Positions 1 through 8,418 of a stretch of 64,000 nucleotides of DNA are shown here, one piece after another. The stretch is taken from positions 1-64,000 of the forward strand of contig NKPT01000013.1 in NCBI GenBank assembly GCA_002254845.1. Reading direction: 5' to 3'. Position numbers and translations under genes: made by a program. The stretch comes from Chloracidobacterium sp. CP2_5A. GTDB lineage: Bacteria > Acidobacteriota > Blastocatellia > Chloracidobacteriales > Chloracidobacteriaceae. The notes under the pieces were generated by a model, which made no database searches, was not told the origin of the DNA, and was given only the letters and a program-made list of their open reading frames with translations. Position 1 is the first letter of the stretch, and each line of letters starts with the position of its first letter.

Positions 1-45
1 GATTTGAAGCGCCTGGGCCGCGCCTTCAAGCTTACGCGCCGCCAT
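1..45 (-). CDS. 5' end of an unidentified gene, cut by the window edge
   Basis: Read leftward, an ATG at 45 opens 15 codons (MAARKLEGAAQALQI) that run off the window. It is preceded by GAGGAAG about 8 bases upstream, a good ribosome binding site, which is the main reason to call it. Fifteen residues are too few to name a family. The stretch from about 60 to 200 shows no gene. Confidence 0.35.
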   Translation of the reverse strand, partial: MAARKLEGAAQALQI

Positions 46-201
46 CAGCTTACTTCCTCAAAAGGCGCGGCGGGCGCGAGCGCCCGCCAGCCGCCGGAGC
101 CGCCGCGGGCCGCGTCCTGGCGCCGCGCTTTGGCGCCGCCGCGCGGGACAGTCGCGCGATGGCGCATGGCGGTTTCAGGGAAGGGCAAGCGGCCCAGCTC
201 C

Positions 202-1206
202 TTAGCTTGTCGCATGAAACTTGACCATGCGCCACTGCCAGTAACCGGTCAGGTCCTTGCAGCCGAAGTGCCCGTAGGGCGCGGCTGAAAAGCCGCGCTC
301 GCCGGTTTGTCCGGGAATGCGGCAGGTGTTGCGTCCATAGACCAGACAGCCGTAGCCGATAACTTCATCCGCGCTTGACCAGATCGAATAGCGGTACGCC
401 CCTTCGTACCCGCTACTTGAGTTGAGCTCGGTCAAGAACGCCGATACGCCGTAGGGGCCAAACCCGCCCAGCAAGTAGCCGGGATAAAAGCCGTTCGTGT
501 TGCCGCAGGTCGGCGTCGTTGGCCCCGAAAGATAACAGGCGGCGAGCCCCTGGTTGCCGCCGGCGATGCCGACAAAGGTATCCACCATCGAGGTCAGGCT
601 TGGCCCGAGGTTATAGCTCCCGCCGGCCAGGGCGTCGGAAGCCGGGCCGCCCTTGATCGCCTTGCGCGCCAGCGTCACGCCCATCGAGTGCGCGATGATG
701 TCCACCTTAGCCGCGCCCGTGTAGTCCCTGACCGCCTGGATGAACGCGCGCAGCCGCGTGAGATTCTCGCGCGAGTGATACTGCTGCGAGGAAAACAGCG
801 CGTTGGCTGGCCCCCACGTCGTCGCGTAGAGCTCGCTTGGCTTGTAGCCCTGCGAAAGAAAGTACTGGATCGAGGCATTCCATCCGCTCTGTCCAGGAAC
901 GCCCGTGCCGATGGCCTTATCGGAGTTGCCGTGAATGAAAATGACCGGCTGATTGACAACCGTGTCGGCGTCGCTTTGCCGGCCGCCGTAGCTTCCGCCG
1001 GCAAGGTCCGTCCGCGCGAAGTCAAAGCCGCCGTACCCGTTGGCGGCGAGCCAGTTGCGGAAGTGCGGGGTGAGCCCCGAAGTCGAGACCGCCGTCGGGG
1101 CCGCGGGCCTGCCTTTGGCGGCAACTGGAAGACAGGTTAGCCCGAGGAGAGCGCAAAGGAAAAAGCTTGCAGCCAGCAAGCGGCGATGAATGGACGCGGA
1201 ACGCAT
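202..1206 (-). CDS. secreted lipase/esterase (alpha/beta hydrolase)
   Basis: Predicted secreted serine hydrolase of about 334 residues. Residues 1-30 form a signal peptide (basic start, hydrophobic run [14 protein letters not shown], then AKG). The nucleophile elbow is seen as IIAHSMG near residue 170, and an oxyanion-side motif IFIHGNSD lies upstream. This layout resembles the secreted class-2 (LipA-like) lipases of PF01674. Several cysteines in the second half suggest disulfides, as expected outside the cytoplasm. I chose the ATG at 1206; a TTG at 1218 is possible but unneeded. The likely substrate is an ester lipid, which is inferred from the fold only. It lies on the same strand as the YbjN gene upstream but 217 bases away, with a hairpin between, so co-transcription is unlikely. 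Confidence 0.8.
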   Translation of the reverse strand: MRSASIHRRLLAASFFLCALLGLTCLPVAAKGRPAAPTAVSTSGLTPHFRNWLAANGYGGFDFARTDLAGGSYGGRQSDADTVVNQPVIFIHGNSDKAIGTGVPGQSGWNASIQYFLSQGYKPSELYATTWGPANALFSSQQYHSRENLTRLRAFIQAVRDYTGAAKVDIIAHSMGVTLARKAIKGGPASDALAGGSYNLGPSLTSMVDTFVGIAGGNQGLAACYLSGPTTPTCGNTNGFYPGYLLGGFGPYGVSAFLTELNSSSGYEGAYRYSIWSSADEVIGYGCLVYGRNTCRIPGQTGERGFSAAPYGHFGCKDLTGYWQWRMVKFHATS

Positions 1207-1390
1207 TGGCTTTACCAAATCAGCGATAGACTAGGTAAGCGGACAAGCCACGGCTCGCGAAGCGAGCGACGAGCGGGCGCGACGACGAAGTTGGATGGAC
1301 TCAAGCCTACCAGGCGAAATGAAAGACGACAACCGCTCTGACGCGGGGGCGCAAAGCGGCGACGAGGCGAATGGGCTGCGAGACAGGGGA

Positions 1391-1416
1391 TGCCCCTTGC
1401 GGCAGGGCAAGGGGCA
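1391..1416 (-). terminator. hairpin after the YbjN-family gene
   Basis: A perfect 10-bp stem, TGCCCCTTGC (1391-1400) with GCAAGGGGCA (1407-1416), has a 6-base loop and starts 8 bases past the stop at 1424. No T tract follows on the minus strand, so it may end transcription inefficiently, need Rho, or protect the 3' end. Confidence 0.5.
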
Positions 1417-1423
1417 TTCAGGC

Positions 1424-1981
1424 TTACTCATTCAGGTATTTCTGAAACTCCTTAGCGAAATACACAAAGGTTTTCATCCATTCCTTGACGTTTTGCTCCG
1501 TGACGCCTCCGGTCAGCTCATAGTCGCTTTCGAGCACCGGGTCGCTCTCGTTGTCGAGATAGGCTTTGGCGAACCGCTTGGCGCGATTCCATTCGTTGAC
1601 GCGATTGAGCGTCAGGCGTTGCCCGCCCCACGCTGCCGCCAGCATGAGGCTTTTGTCGCGTTTGACCAAGCGCATCTTGAGGCCGTCGCTGAGTTGGATG
1701 AGGTAGGCGTTGTTGTCCAGCTCGCGCCACTGCACATCGCTGAACGAGCGCAGGATGCGCTCGACGCGCGTCGTGGTCATGGTGTCGAACACTTCCTGCT
1801 GGCTCGCGCTTTGCGGCGCTGGGTCGCCGGCGCTTGCGGCGCGCGCCGGCGGGGCCGGCAGCGTTAGGAATCCGGCAAAGAGCAGCGCGGCTAGTCCTCC
1901 GCGGGTCGCTGTCGCTGGGCTCAAAAAGCGGGCGGGGAAAAGGCGGGCGGGGGAAAGGCTATGGAGCGTCATCGAGGGCAT
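1424..1981 (-). CDS. secreted YbjN-domain protein
   Basis: A 185-residue protein with a signal peptide (residues about 1-48, hydrophobic run GGLAALLFAGFLTL followed by PARAASA). The mature part, from about residue 65, matches the YbjN fold (PF10722): VERILRSFSDVQWRE, LIQLSDGLKMRLVKRD, a hydrophobic strand LMLAAAW, then NEWNRAKRFAKAYLDNE and a Glu-rich helix at the C-terminus. In enterobacteria YbjN is a cytoplasmic regulator; this copy is exported, so that role cannot be transferred. The function is unknown. A second ATG at 1972 sits 9 bases behind AAAGG and may be the true start. Confidence 0.75.
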   Translation of the reverse strand: MPSMTLHSLSPARLFPARFLSPATATRGGLAALLFAGFLTLPAPPARAASAGDPAPQSASQQEVFDTMTTTRVERILRSFSDVQWRELDNNAYLIQLSDGLKMRLVKRDKSLMLAAAWGGQRLTLNRVNEWNRAKRFAKAYLDNESDPVLESDYELTGGVTEQNVKEWMKTFVYFAKEFQKYLNE

Positions 1982-2004
1982 CCTTTCAACGGTCGTTATC
2001 GTTA

Positions 2005-2027
2005 GAGGCGATACTGAACATCGCCTC
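2005..2027. repeat. inverted repeat upstream of the YbjN gene
   Basis: GAGGCGAT (2005-2012) and ATCGCCTC (2020-2027) are perfect 8-bp arms around a 7-base loop, 24 bases upstream of the YbjN start. It could be an operator or a hairpin in the 5' leader. The rest of 1982-2318 holds no gene. Confidence 0.4.
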
Positions 2028-2195
2028 GTCGCGCAGGCGGTGACTGCGGGGCGAGCCCGCGCGCGTTATGACCGTTATGACTAAGCGTGGCGCGGCTGGG
2101 CATCATACGGCAGGATTTGGGTCTTGTCAGCCCCCGCCTCGACTGAGGGACGCTTGCGCGAGAAAACAGTTGACAACCAGCGACGCGATGCGTTC

Positions 2196-2213
2196 GCTAT
2201 CTATGCTATCTAT
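2196..2213. repeat. tandem 9-bp repeat in the receptor upstream region
   Basis: GCTATCTAT occurs twice head to tail (2196-2204, 2205-2213), about 105 bases before the Oar-like receptor. A TTGACA sits at 2170-2175 and TATAAA at 2211-2216, but their spacing is too wide for a standard promoter, so no promoter is called. Confidence 0.45.
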
Positions 2214-2318
2214 AAAGCATAAAGCCATATACTCAGACTGAATTCTGAATTTGGCGATCGCTTTAGCGCCGCAAGGCTTCTCAAAAAAGACTCATTTCAA
2301 ACTAGACGAGGCTATTTC

Positions 2319-5300
2319 ATGAATCGCATCATTGGGCGCGCGCGCTGGTTTCTGACCCGGCTGGTTGTCGGGCTATGGCTCGTTCTTCAGCCGCTCAACC
2401 CCTGGCTGGGGCGGTCAGCCCAGGCGCAGACGACCACCGGAACGGTTCTCGGCACTGTCATTCAGCGCGACGCGACGCCTGTGCCCGGCGCCATCGTGCG
2501 CATTCTCAACAAAGTTAATGGCTTGACGCGCGTCGCTCGCGCCGATGCCAGGGGCGTCTATCGCTTTGACCTCATTCTGCCGGGGCTTTACGACATTCGC
2601 GCGCAGGCCGCTGGCTTCCGCGAAAACGCTATTGAGAATTTCATCGTCGAGGTCAACCGCGAGAAAATCATCCAGCCGCCGCCCATTGTGCTCGACCCGC
2701 CGACGACGCCGGCCCCTGCGCCATCCGCGCCTGCGTCATCCGCGCCTGGGTCGCCGCTCGGCGCGCCGCCCCCGCCCTCGCCGGGGACGACCCAAGCCAA
2801 CATTGCCGACGCCGCCCTGCGGGGGAGCGCCACTGCGGAGTTCATCTTGTCCTTGCCGCTGCGCGGGATACGCAACTTTGACACCTTCGCGCTGCTATCG
2901 CCGGGCGTCGCGCCGCCGCCCGCCTTTCTGGGCGCGACTGGCCCAGGCATAGGTCCGGGCATAGGCGGTGGCGACTTCGTGGTCAACGGCGTTCGCTCGC
3001 GCGGCAACAACTTCACAATTGACGGCGCGGACAGCAACGACCAGACCGCCGGCGGCCGCCGGCGCGGCTATGTGGCGACCGCGCCTCAGACCATTGAGAG
3101 CCTGCGCGAGTTTCAGATTACGACGCTGCTGGCCGACGCTGAAAGCGGGCGCAACGGCGGCGGGCAGATCAATGTGGTGTCGCGCGCCGGCGGAAATGAG
3201 TTTCATGGCAATCTCTATTCATTTTTCAATGACGCGCGGCTGAACGCGCGCGACCCGTTCGACTTTCGCGCCGGCTCGGTGCGCATCGGCAAGCCGGCCT
3301 TTACTCGTCATCAGTCGGGCGCGACGCTGGGCGGGCCGCTCAGGCGAAATCGCTGGCACTTCTTCACGGCTTTCGAGCGAATCGGCCTGAACCGAACGCA
3401 GGCGACCCACTTCGCCGTCCCGACCCCCGCCGAGCGGGCGGCGGCGCAGGCGCTCGGCGGCCCGCAAAGCCTGCTCGGACGCGACTTGCTTGACCTTTAT
3501 CCGCTCCCGAACAATCCCGGCGGGCCGCATGGCGCGAACACGCTGACGCAGTTTTTGGCTGGCAACGCCGCGGCGACGCTGTTTTCCTTCCGCAGCGACT
3601 ACCAGTTCGAGCCGTTTGGTCGCCCGACGCTCTTCACGGCGCGCTATAACCTGAGCGACGACCGGGGACGTCTCCCCAACGTCGGCGACGCCATCAACTC
3701 CGGCGTGGACTCCCGCACGCGGACGCACAACGTCGCGCTGGATTTCACAACGCGCTTTTCCGATCAGTTCTCCAATGAGTTGCGCTTGTCTTACGGCCGC
3801 CAACGGCTGGGCTTTGACGAGATTCCAAGCAGCCCCTTCATCTTCCAAACGCGCTCGATTGGGGTGGACCTAACCGGCGACGGGCGTCCCGACGGGCGCA
3901 GCGGCCCGCTGGGGCGCGTGGTCGCCATTCCCTACAGCCGCATCGGCGTCGATCCGAGCATTTTTCCGCAGGGGCGCGTCACCAATACCATCCAGGTCGC
4001 GGATACGTTCATCTGGAATCACGGGCCCGGAACGCTCAAAGCCGGCGCGGACATTCGCTTCATTCGCTCCAATAGCTTCGCCGATCTCAACTACCGGCTG
4101 ACGCTGAGTTTCGCGCCGAGCATTGTCATCCCGCCCGGCGGGTCGCCGCGTTACGCCAGCGGCGTTGATTTTCTTGCGTTAGGGTTGCCGTCCGACATTC
4201 GGCAGACCTTCGTGCAGGATCCCAACTCGACGCTGGGGTTGCAGACGACGGAGTACAACATCTTTGCGACCGAGAGGCTACGGCTCGGGTCGCGCGTCAT
4301 CCTGCGGGGCGGCGTTCGGTATGAGTTCAATACCGTGCCTGATACCGGCGACAAGCGCGTGCGTCGCCAGCTCGCCGTCCGCCCGGAGGATTTTCCAGTC
4401 GCGCCGGGCGACCAGCCGACGGCCTCCTCTTTTTTCGCGGCGCTCAATAGCTATCGCGAATTCGTCAATGAACGCGACGGCATCTACGACTCGTCGCCCC
4501 GGAATTTCGCGGGTCGCGCTAGCGTGGCCTGGGATGTCTTTGGCAATGGGCGGACGGCCGTTCGGGCCGGCTATGGGGTATTTTACGACATCATCCCGCT
4601 GACCATTGCCGAGCAATCGCGCAATTTGTTTCCGAACAGAGTGCAGACCAACTTCCGGTCAGGCATTGTGTTTCCAGACATTCTGCGCTCCAACCCCGCT
4701 ATTTTTCTGGGTCCGGCGGGCGGCGGCAACTGCGGCGGGCGCGTTCCGAGCCTGCCTGGCGCCAACCGCGAGCAAACCCCGTCGGCGACGGCGTCCGGTT
4801 GCGCGCCGACGATCAGCGGCTCGCCAGCCGTGTTTTTAGGGGACCTGTTTGACCGCCGCGCCTTCTCCTTGGCGTATACCTTGCCACGCCGGGACATGCG
4901 GGTGGCGCGAGTGCAACAGGTCTCGCTGTCGGTCGAGCGGGCGATTGCCGACCGGCTCATTGGCTCGGTCGCCTATGTCGGCACGTTTGGAAGCGGCATT
5001 ATTCGCCCCGGAACGCCGAATGGCGGTCCGCTCACGCCGCTTTACTACTTCCAGGCGACACCGGGCAGCCCTTTTGATCGGGTGCAGGTTCTCCAACGCC
5101 GAAATGACAGCCGCGCTGGCGCGATATCAGGCTTTTCGACAGATGCGGACGCGACCTACCACGCCCTCCAGATCAGCGTTCGGCAGCGTTACGCCTCCGG
5201 GCTGACATTCCAGTCGGCTTACACGTGGTCGCATGCCATTGACAGCATTTCCGATTTGTTTGACACCGCCGGCAACGCCAATCGGTCGCAGGCTGAGTTG

Positions 5301-5873
5301 GACATCCGTAACATTGTCCGCTTGGAGCGCGGCAGCGCGTCGTTTGACATACGGCATCGGTTCACGACGGCTGCCCAATACGACTTGCCGTGGATGGGGT
5401 CAAATCGCTGGCTGGGCGGCTTTCAGGTGACGGGAATCGTCACGCTCCAGACCGGACAGCCCTTCACGGTCGTCACCGGGCTGGACACCAACCGCGACGG
5501 CAACCGCACTGACCGACTGGCGACGACGCAGGGACTAACGCTGGAGCGGCGCGGGGCGCGGCAAATCGCCATCGCTCCGGGCGTCAATCCGCTGACGCTC
5601 ACCTCGTTCGACTTCGCCGCGCCGGGCGAAGGGCTGGTGGGGCGCAATACGTTTCGCGCGCCGGGCGTGGCGCTGGTGGACGCGGCGCTGACCAAGCGCT
5701 TCATCTTTTCAGACCGGTACGCGCTGCTGCTGCGCGTCGAGGCGTTCAACCTGTTCAACCGGTCGCACTTCGCGACGCCCATACGCATCCTGGAAGCGCC
5801 GGCCTTCGGCCGCGCCGTCGCGACGGCCGTCCCGCCACGGCAAATGCAGTTTGCCGTGAAGTTCCAGTTTTAG
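2319..5873 (+). CDS. Oar-like TonB-dependent outer-membrane receptor
   Basis: An 1184-residue outer-membrane protein. A signal peptide ends at SAQAQ (about residue 37). A carboxypeptidase-regulatory-like domain follows (GTVLGTVIQRDATPVPGA, about 38-120), then a Pro/Ala/Ser linker (about 125-158). Next come a plug-like region (LPLRGIRNFDTFALLSPGV, NNFTIDGADSNDQ) and a long beta-barrel ending in a C-terminal phenylalanine (FAVKFQF), typical of outer-membrane proteins. The length and order match the Oar-like group abundant in Acidobacteria and myxobacteria. The ligand is unknown. GAGG lies 9 bases before the ATG. It is transcribed alone, convergent with the next gene. A second member of the group is encoded at 59624-62950; unlike that one, this has no sugar-related neighbours. 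Confidence 0.88.
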   Translation: MNRIIGRARWFLTRLVVGLWLVLQPLNPWLGRSAQAQTTTGTVLGTVIQRDATPVPGAIVRILNKVNGLTRVARADARGVYRFDLILPGLYDIRAQAAGFRENAIENFIVEVNREKIIQPPPIVLDPPTTPAPAPSAPASSAPGSPLGAPPPPSPGTTQANIADAALRGSATAEFILSLPLRGIRNFDTFALLSPGVAPPPAFLGATGPGIGPGIGGGDFVVNGVRSRGNNFTIDGADSNDQTAGGRRRGYVATAPQTIESLREFQITTLLADAESGRNGGGQINVVSRAGGNEFHGNLYSFFNDARLNARDPFDFRAGSVRIGKPAFTRHQSGATLGGPLRRNRWHFFTAFERIGLNRTQATHFAVPTPAERAAAQALGGPQSLLGRDLLDLYPLPNNPGGPHGANTLTQFLAGNAAATLFSFRSDYQFEPFGRPTLFTARYNLSDDRGRLPNVGDAINSGVDSRTRTHNVALDFTTRFSDQFSNELRLSYGRQRLGFDEIPSSPFIFQTRSIGVDLTGDGRPDGRSGPLGRVVAIPYSRIGVDPSIFPQGRVTNTIQVADTFIWNHGPGTLKAGADIRFIRSNSFADLNYRLTLSFAPSIVIPPGGSPRYASGVDFLALGLPSDIRQTFVQDPNSTLGLQTTEYNIFATERLRLGSRVILRGGVRYEFNTVPDTGDKRVRRQLAVRPEDFPVAPGDQPTASSFFAALNSYREFVNERDGIYDSSPRNFAGRASVAWDVFGNGRTAVRAGYGVFYDIIPLTIAEQSRNLFPNRVQTNFRSGIVFPDILRSNPAIFLGPAGGGNCGGRVPSLPGANREQTPSATASGCAPTISGSPAVFLGDLFDRRAFSLAYTLPRRDMRVARVQQVSLSVERAIADRLIGSVAYVGTFGSGIIRPGTPNGGPLTPLYYFQATPGSPFDRVQVLQRRNDSRAGAISGFSTDADATYHALQISVRQRYASGLTFQSAYTWSHAIDSISDLFDTAGNANRSQAELDIRNIVRLERGSASFDIRHRFTTAAQYDLPWMGSNRWLGGFQVTGIVTLQTGQPFTVVTGLDTNRDGNRTDRLATTQGLTLERRGARQIAIAPGVNPLTLTSFDFAAPGEGLVGRNTFRAPGVALVDAALTKRFIFSDRYALLLRVEAFNLFNRSHFATPIRILEAPAFGRAVATAVPPRQMQFAVKFQF

Positions 5874-5965
5874 ACCGCTTGTCCGGGTCAGCGTGGCGGA
5901 AGCCCGCTATTCGGCGCGTGGCGGCTTGACGCCAGACCGACTTGGCAAGCGCGCGAGGGGGCCCC

Positions 5966-7999
5966 CTAGGGAATCGGTTGCGTTGGCGCAGGAATCTGCT
6001 TCTGAAGCGTGAGACGCTTCAGTCCGCCTTTGGCGCGTCCAATAAACGGCACGTGGAAGCGGTAGGTCGTCACGGCGCAGAAGCCGGCATTGCCTTCCTT
6101 GCAGTAAGTGACGGAAACCACTACGTCAAACGCGCCCATGCCGTTGGCTGTCACGGCGTAGGGAATTGTTACCGGGAAGCGCAGTTTTTCCCCTGTGACC
6201 GCCATCGCTTTGGCCGGCACGGTGAAGCCTTCCGTGCCGGCTTCAACGCTCACGAAATAACGTTGCTCCGCTCCTGGCGCATACTTGAAGCCCGGCGGCA
6301 ACTTGACATCCAGGATGATTTCGCCCGCGCCCGGCGTCAGGCGCTGCGCCGGCACGCCGACTTGCTCCTCGTTTGGCAGGGCGTCGGCTTTGCGCTTGAC
6401 CGGCGTGGGCGCGGCGAGCTTGTCGATGAGGAGAACGCTCACCCGCGTCGGCTCAAACTCCACCACGCGCGCGACGTGATTGTTGGTGTCCGCTACAAAA
6501 AGCTTCCCGTCGGCGTAGGAGAGTCCGCCCGGCTCGTAAAACAGCGCCGGCATATCGTTTTGCAGCCCCGGCTTGCCGCTTCCGATCAGGTTCGAGACGA
6601 ACCGCGTGCGCAGGTCAATGACGCGAATCTTGTGGTTGTAAGTATCCGCGACGTAAAGCCGTCGCTCGGCTACCGCCACGCCAAGCGGATGCTGAAAGCG
6701 GGCGTTTTCGCCCTTGCCGTTGGCATCGCCAAAATCAAACAAGTCGCCGCCGGCCAGCGTCGTCACCTGCCCATTGGCCAGGTCAATGGCCCGAATGGCG
6801 CTGATTTCGCTGTCGGCGACATAAAGCCGCTTGCCGTCGGTGGCCAGCCCCGAAGGCTGAGCGAACAGCGCAACGTCAGGCGCGCCGTCCCGGCGCCCCT
6901 CGCCGCCAGCTCCGGCGTACCAGCCGACCGTGCCGGTGTCTAAGTTGTATTGCCAAATCTGGTGCGCGCCCGCCATGGCGATGAACAGCGTTCGCTCGTG
7001 AATCGCCAGGTCCCACGGGGAGCTAAGCCCAATGCTCGTTCCCGGCCCCATCTGGTTGCCGCGCTCGTTTTTGCCCGTGCCGGCGACGGTCTCAACCTCC
7101 TTCGTTTTGAGGTTAACGCGCCGGATGAGGTGATTGCCGGTATCGGCGACATAGAGGAAGTCGCCGTCAACCGCCATGCCCTGCGGATAGCGAAACTCGG
7201 CAAAGTCGTAGGGTCCGTTCCTGGCGCCGGCCGCGCCGGAGCCAATCGTGTCAAGCGTCACGCCATCAAAGCTGGCGATGACGATGCGGTGGTGGTTGGT
7301 GTCGGCAATGAACAAGCGCCGGCTTGCGGCGTCCGCATAGATCTTGCCCGGAAACCGCAGCGGACGGTCAGTCTCTCCGGAAAGCTCGAGCGCGGTTTCA
7401 AGCCTCCCCGGCTTGAGCGTTCCCTTGCGCTTAGCCTCGGCGATCAGGGCGGCGATGTCGCGGTCAAGATCCTCGCGGTGACCTTCGCCGGCGTACCGGC
7501 TCGCCACGTAGCCATCGGGCGTAATCAGCGCCAGCGTCGGCCAGGCGCGCGCGCCGTAGGCGTTCCAGATGGCGAAATTGGCGTCGTTGACCACCGGGTG
7601 CTGAATGTCATAGCGCGCAATCGCCTGCCGGATGCTATTAGCGTCCTTCTCATTCGTGAACTTGGCCGAGTGAACCCCAATGACGACCAATTCTTCAGGA
7701 TACTTGGCCTCGAGCGCCTTGAGATCGGGAATGACGTGCAGGCAGTTGATGCAGCAGTAGCTCCAGAAATCGAGCAGCACGACCTTCCCGCGCAGCGCCG
7801 CGAGAGACAGCGGCCCCGGCGTGTTGAACCACTCCGCGCCGCCTTCCAGTTCAGGGGCGCGAACAGGACCCATTTGCAGCGTGGAGCGGGTTGGCATGGG
7901 CGACGAAGTCGCCGTCCGCGACGCCGTTGGCGATAACAGCGCCGCGAGGGCGAGGAGCATGATACAACATGGAAGCCGCAGGCGTTTCATACGGCGCAT
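5966..7999 (-). CDS. NHLRC2-like secreted thioredoxin/NHL-repeat protein
   Basis: About 677 residues, with an N-terminal signal peptide (MKRLRLPCCIMLLALAALL). A thioredoxin-like domain follows with the motif DFWSYCCINCLHV; the double-cysteine CCINC is the hallmark of the NHLRC2 family. The middle is an NHL beta-propeller with repeated blades (LYVADTGNHLIRRV, LYVADTYNHKIRVI, LFVADTNNHVARVV). The C-terminal ~110 residues are a beta-rich domain ending with a Cys-containing CKEGNAGFC. The likely role is redox or structural work in the periplasm; its partner is unknown. ATG at 7999 or 7990 is preferred over longer in-frame starts, because the longer form would lack an N-terminal signal and overlap the divergent HMA gene. 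Confidence 0.82.
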   Translation of the reverse strand: MRRMKRLRLPCCIMLLALAALLSPTASRTATSSPMPTRSTLQMGPVRAPELEGGAEWFNTPGPLSLAALRGKVVLLDFWSYCCINCLHVIPDLKALEAKYPEELVVIGVHSAKFTNEKDANSIRQAIARYDIQHPVVNDANFAIWNAYGARAWPTLALITPDGYVASRYAGEGHREDLDRDIAALIAEAKRKGTLKPGRLETALELSGETDRPLRFPGKIYADAASRRLFIADTNHHRIVIASFDGVTLDTIGSGAAGARNGPYDFAEFRYPQGMAVDGDFLYVADTGNHLIRRVNLKTKEVETVAGTGKNERGNQMGPGTSIGLSSPWDLAIHERTLFIAMAGAHQIWQYNLDTGTVGWYAGAGGEGRRDGAPDVALFAQPSGLATDGKRLYVADSEISAIRAIDLANGQVTTLAGGDLFDFGDANGKGENARFQHPLGVAVAERRLYVADTYNHKIRVIDLRTRFVSNLIGSGKPGLQNDMPALFYEPGGLSYADGKLFVADTNNHVARVVEFEPTRVSVLLIDKLAAPTPVKRKADALPNEEQVGVPAQRLTPGAGEIILDVKLPPGFKYAPGAEQRYFVSVEAGTEGFTVPAKAMAVTGEKLRFPVTIPYAVTANGMGAFDVVVSVTYCKEGNAGFCAVTTYRFHVPFIGRAKGGLKRLTLQKQIPAPTQPIP

Positions 8000-8047
8000 G
8001 GTGCCGTGTCGGGGCGCGTCTGGCAAGACTGGAAACAGGGAAGCGCG

Positions 8048-8248
8048 ATGCGGGAAGACATCATCGAGATTGAAGGCATGAGTTGCGAGCGCTGCGTCCG
8101 CGCCGTCGAAGCCGCGCTGCGCTCGCTCGCCGGCGTCGAGACGCGCCGGGTGGAAATCGGGCGGGCCGTTGTCGCCTATTCGCCTGACACTGTAAGCCGG
8201 GCGAAGGTTGTCGAGGCCATTGAAGAAGCCGGCTTCGCCTGTTGTTGA
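8048..8248 (+). CDS. heavy-metal-associated (HMA) domain protein
   Basis: A 66-residue single-domain protein. The metal-binding motif is GMSCERCVRAVE (MxCxxC), followed by the usual babbab pattern ending in a Cys pair (GFACC). This is the CopZ/MerP-like fold, which carries Cu(I) or another soft metal. AGGGA lies 8 bases before the ATG at 8048; an in-frame GTG at 8006 would add 14 residues outside the fold. It is divergent from the NHLRC2-like gene. No P-type ATPase or metal regulator is nearby, so the metal is unassigned. The unusual terminal CC could add a further thiol ligand. Confidence 0.82.
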   Translation: MREDIIEIEGMSCERCVRAVEAALRSLAGVETRRVEIGRAVVAYSPDTVSRAKVVEAIEEAGFACC

Positions 8249-8418
8249 CTGGGGGCGCGACAAGAGCCGCGAGAAACGCGGCCGCGCTGGATGATCCAGC
8301 CTGGCCTCGCCTTTGGGCGCCCTTTTCGCGCCGAGACGGCCGCCTAGCGCGCGCTGGAGAATGGCGTCCGGCCCGCGGCGTTTCTCCGCGATTTTTCAGT
8401 CCGCCCCGGCGCGCTATA

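Noticed and set aside
1231-1431. 66-codon minus-strand frame between lipase and YbjN genes
   Set aside because: No SD and no hydrophobic or domain pattern; it overlaps the hairpin at 1391-1416.
5942-7936. Two plus-strand open frames opposite the NHLRC2-like gene
   Set aside because: Antisense to a clear NHL/thioredoxin gene; no motif in either product.
8000-8263. Longer N-terminus of the NHLRC2-like protein up to 8263
   Set aside because: It would remove the N-terminal signal peptide and overlap the well-supported HMA gene on the other strand.
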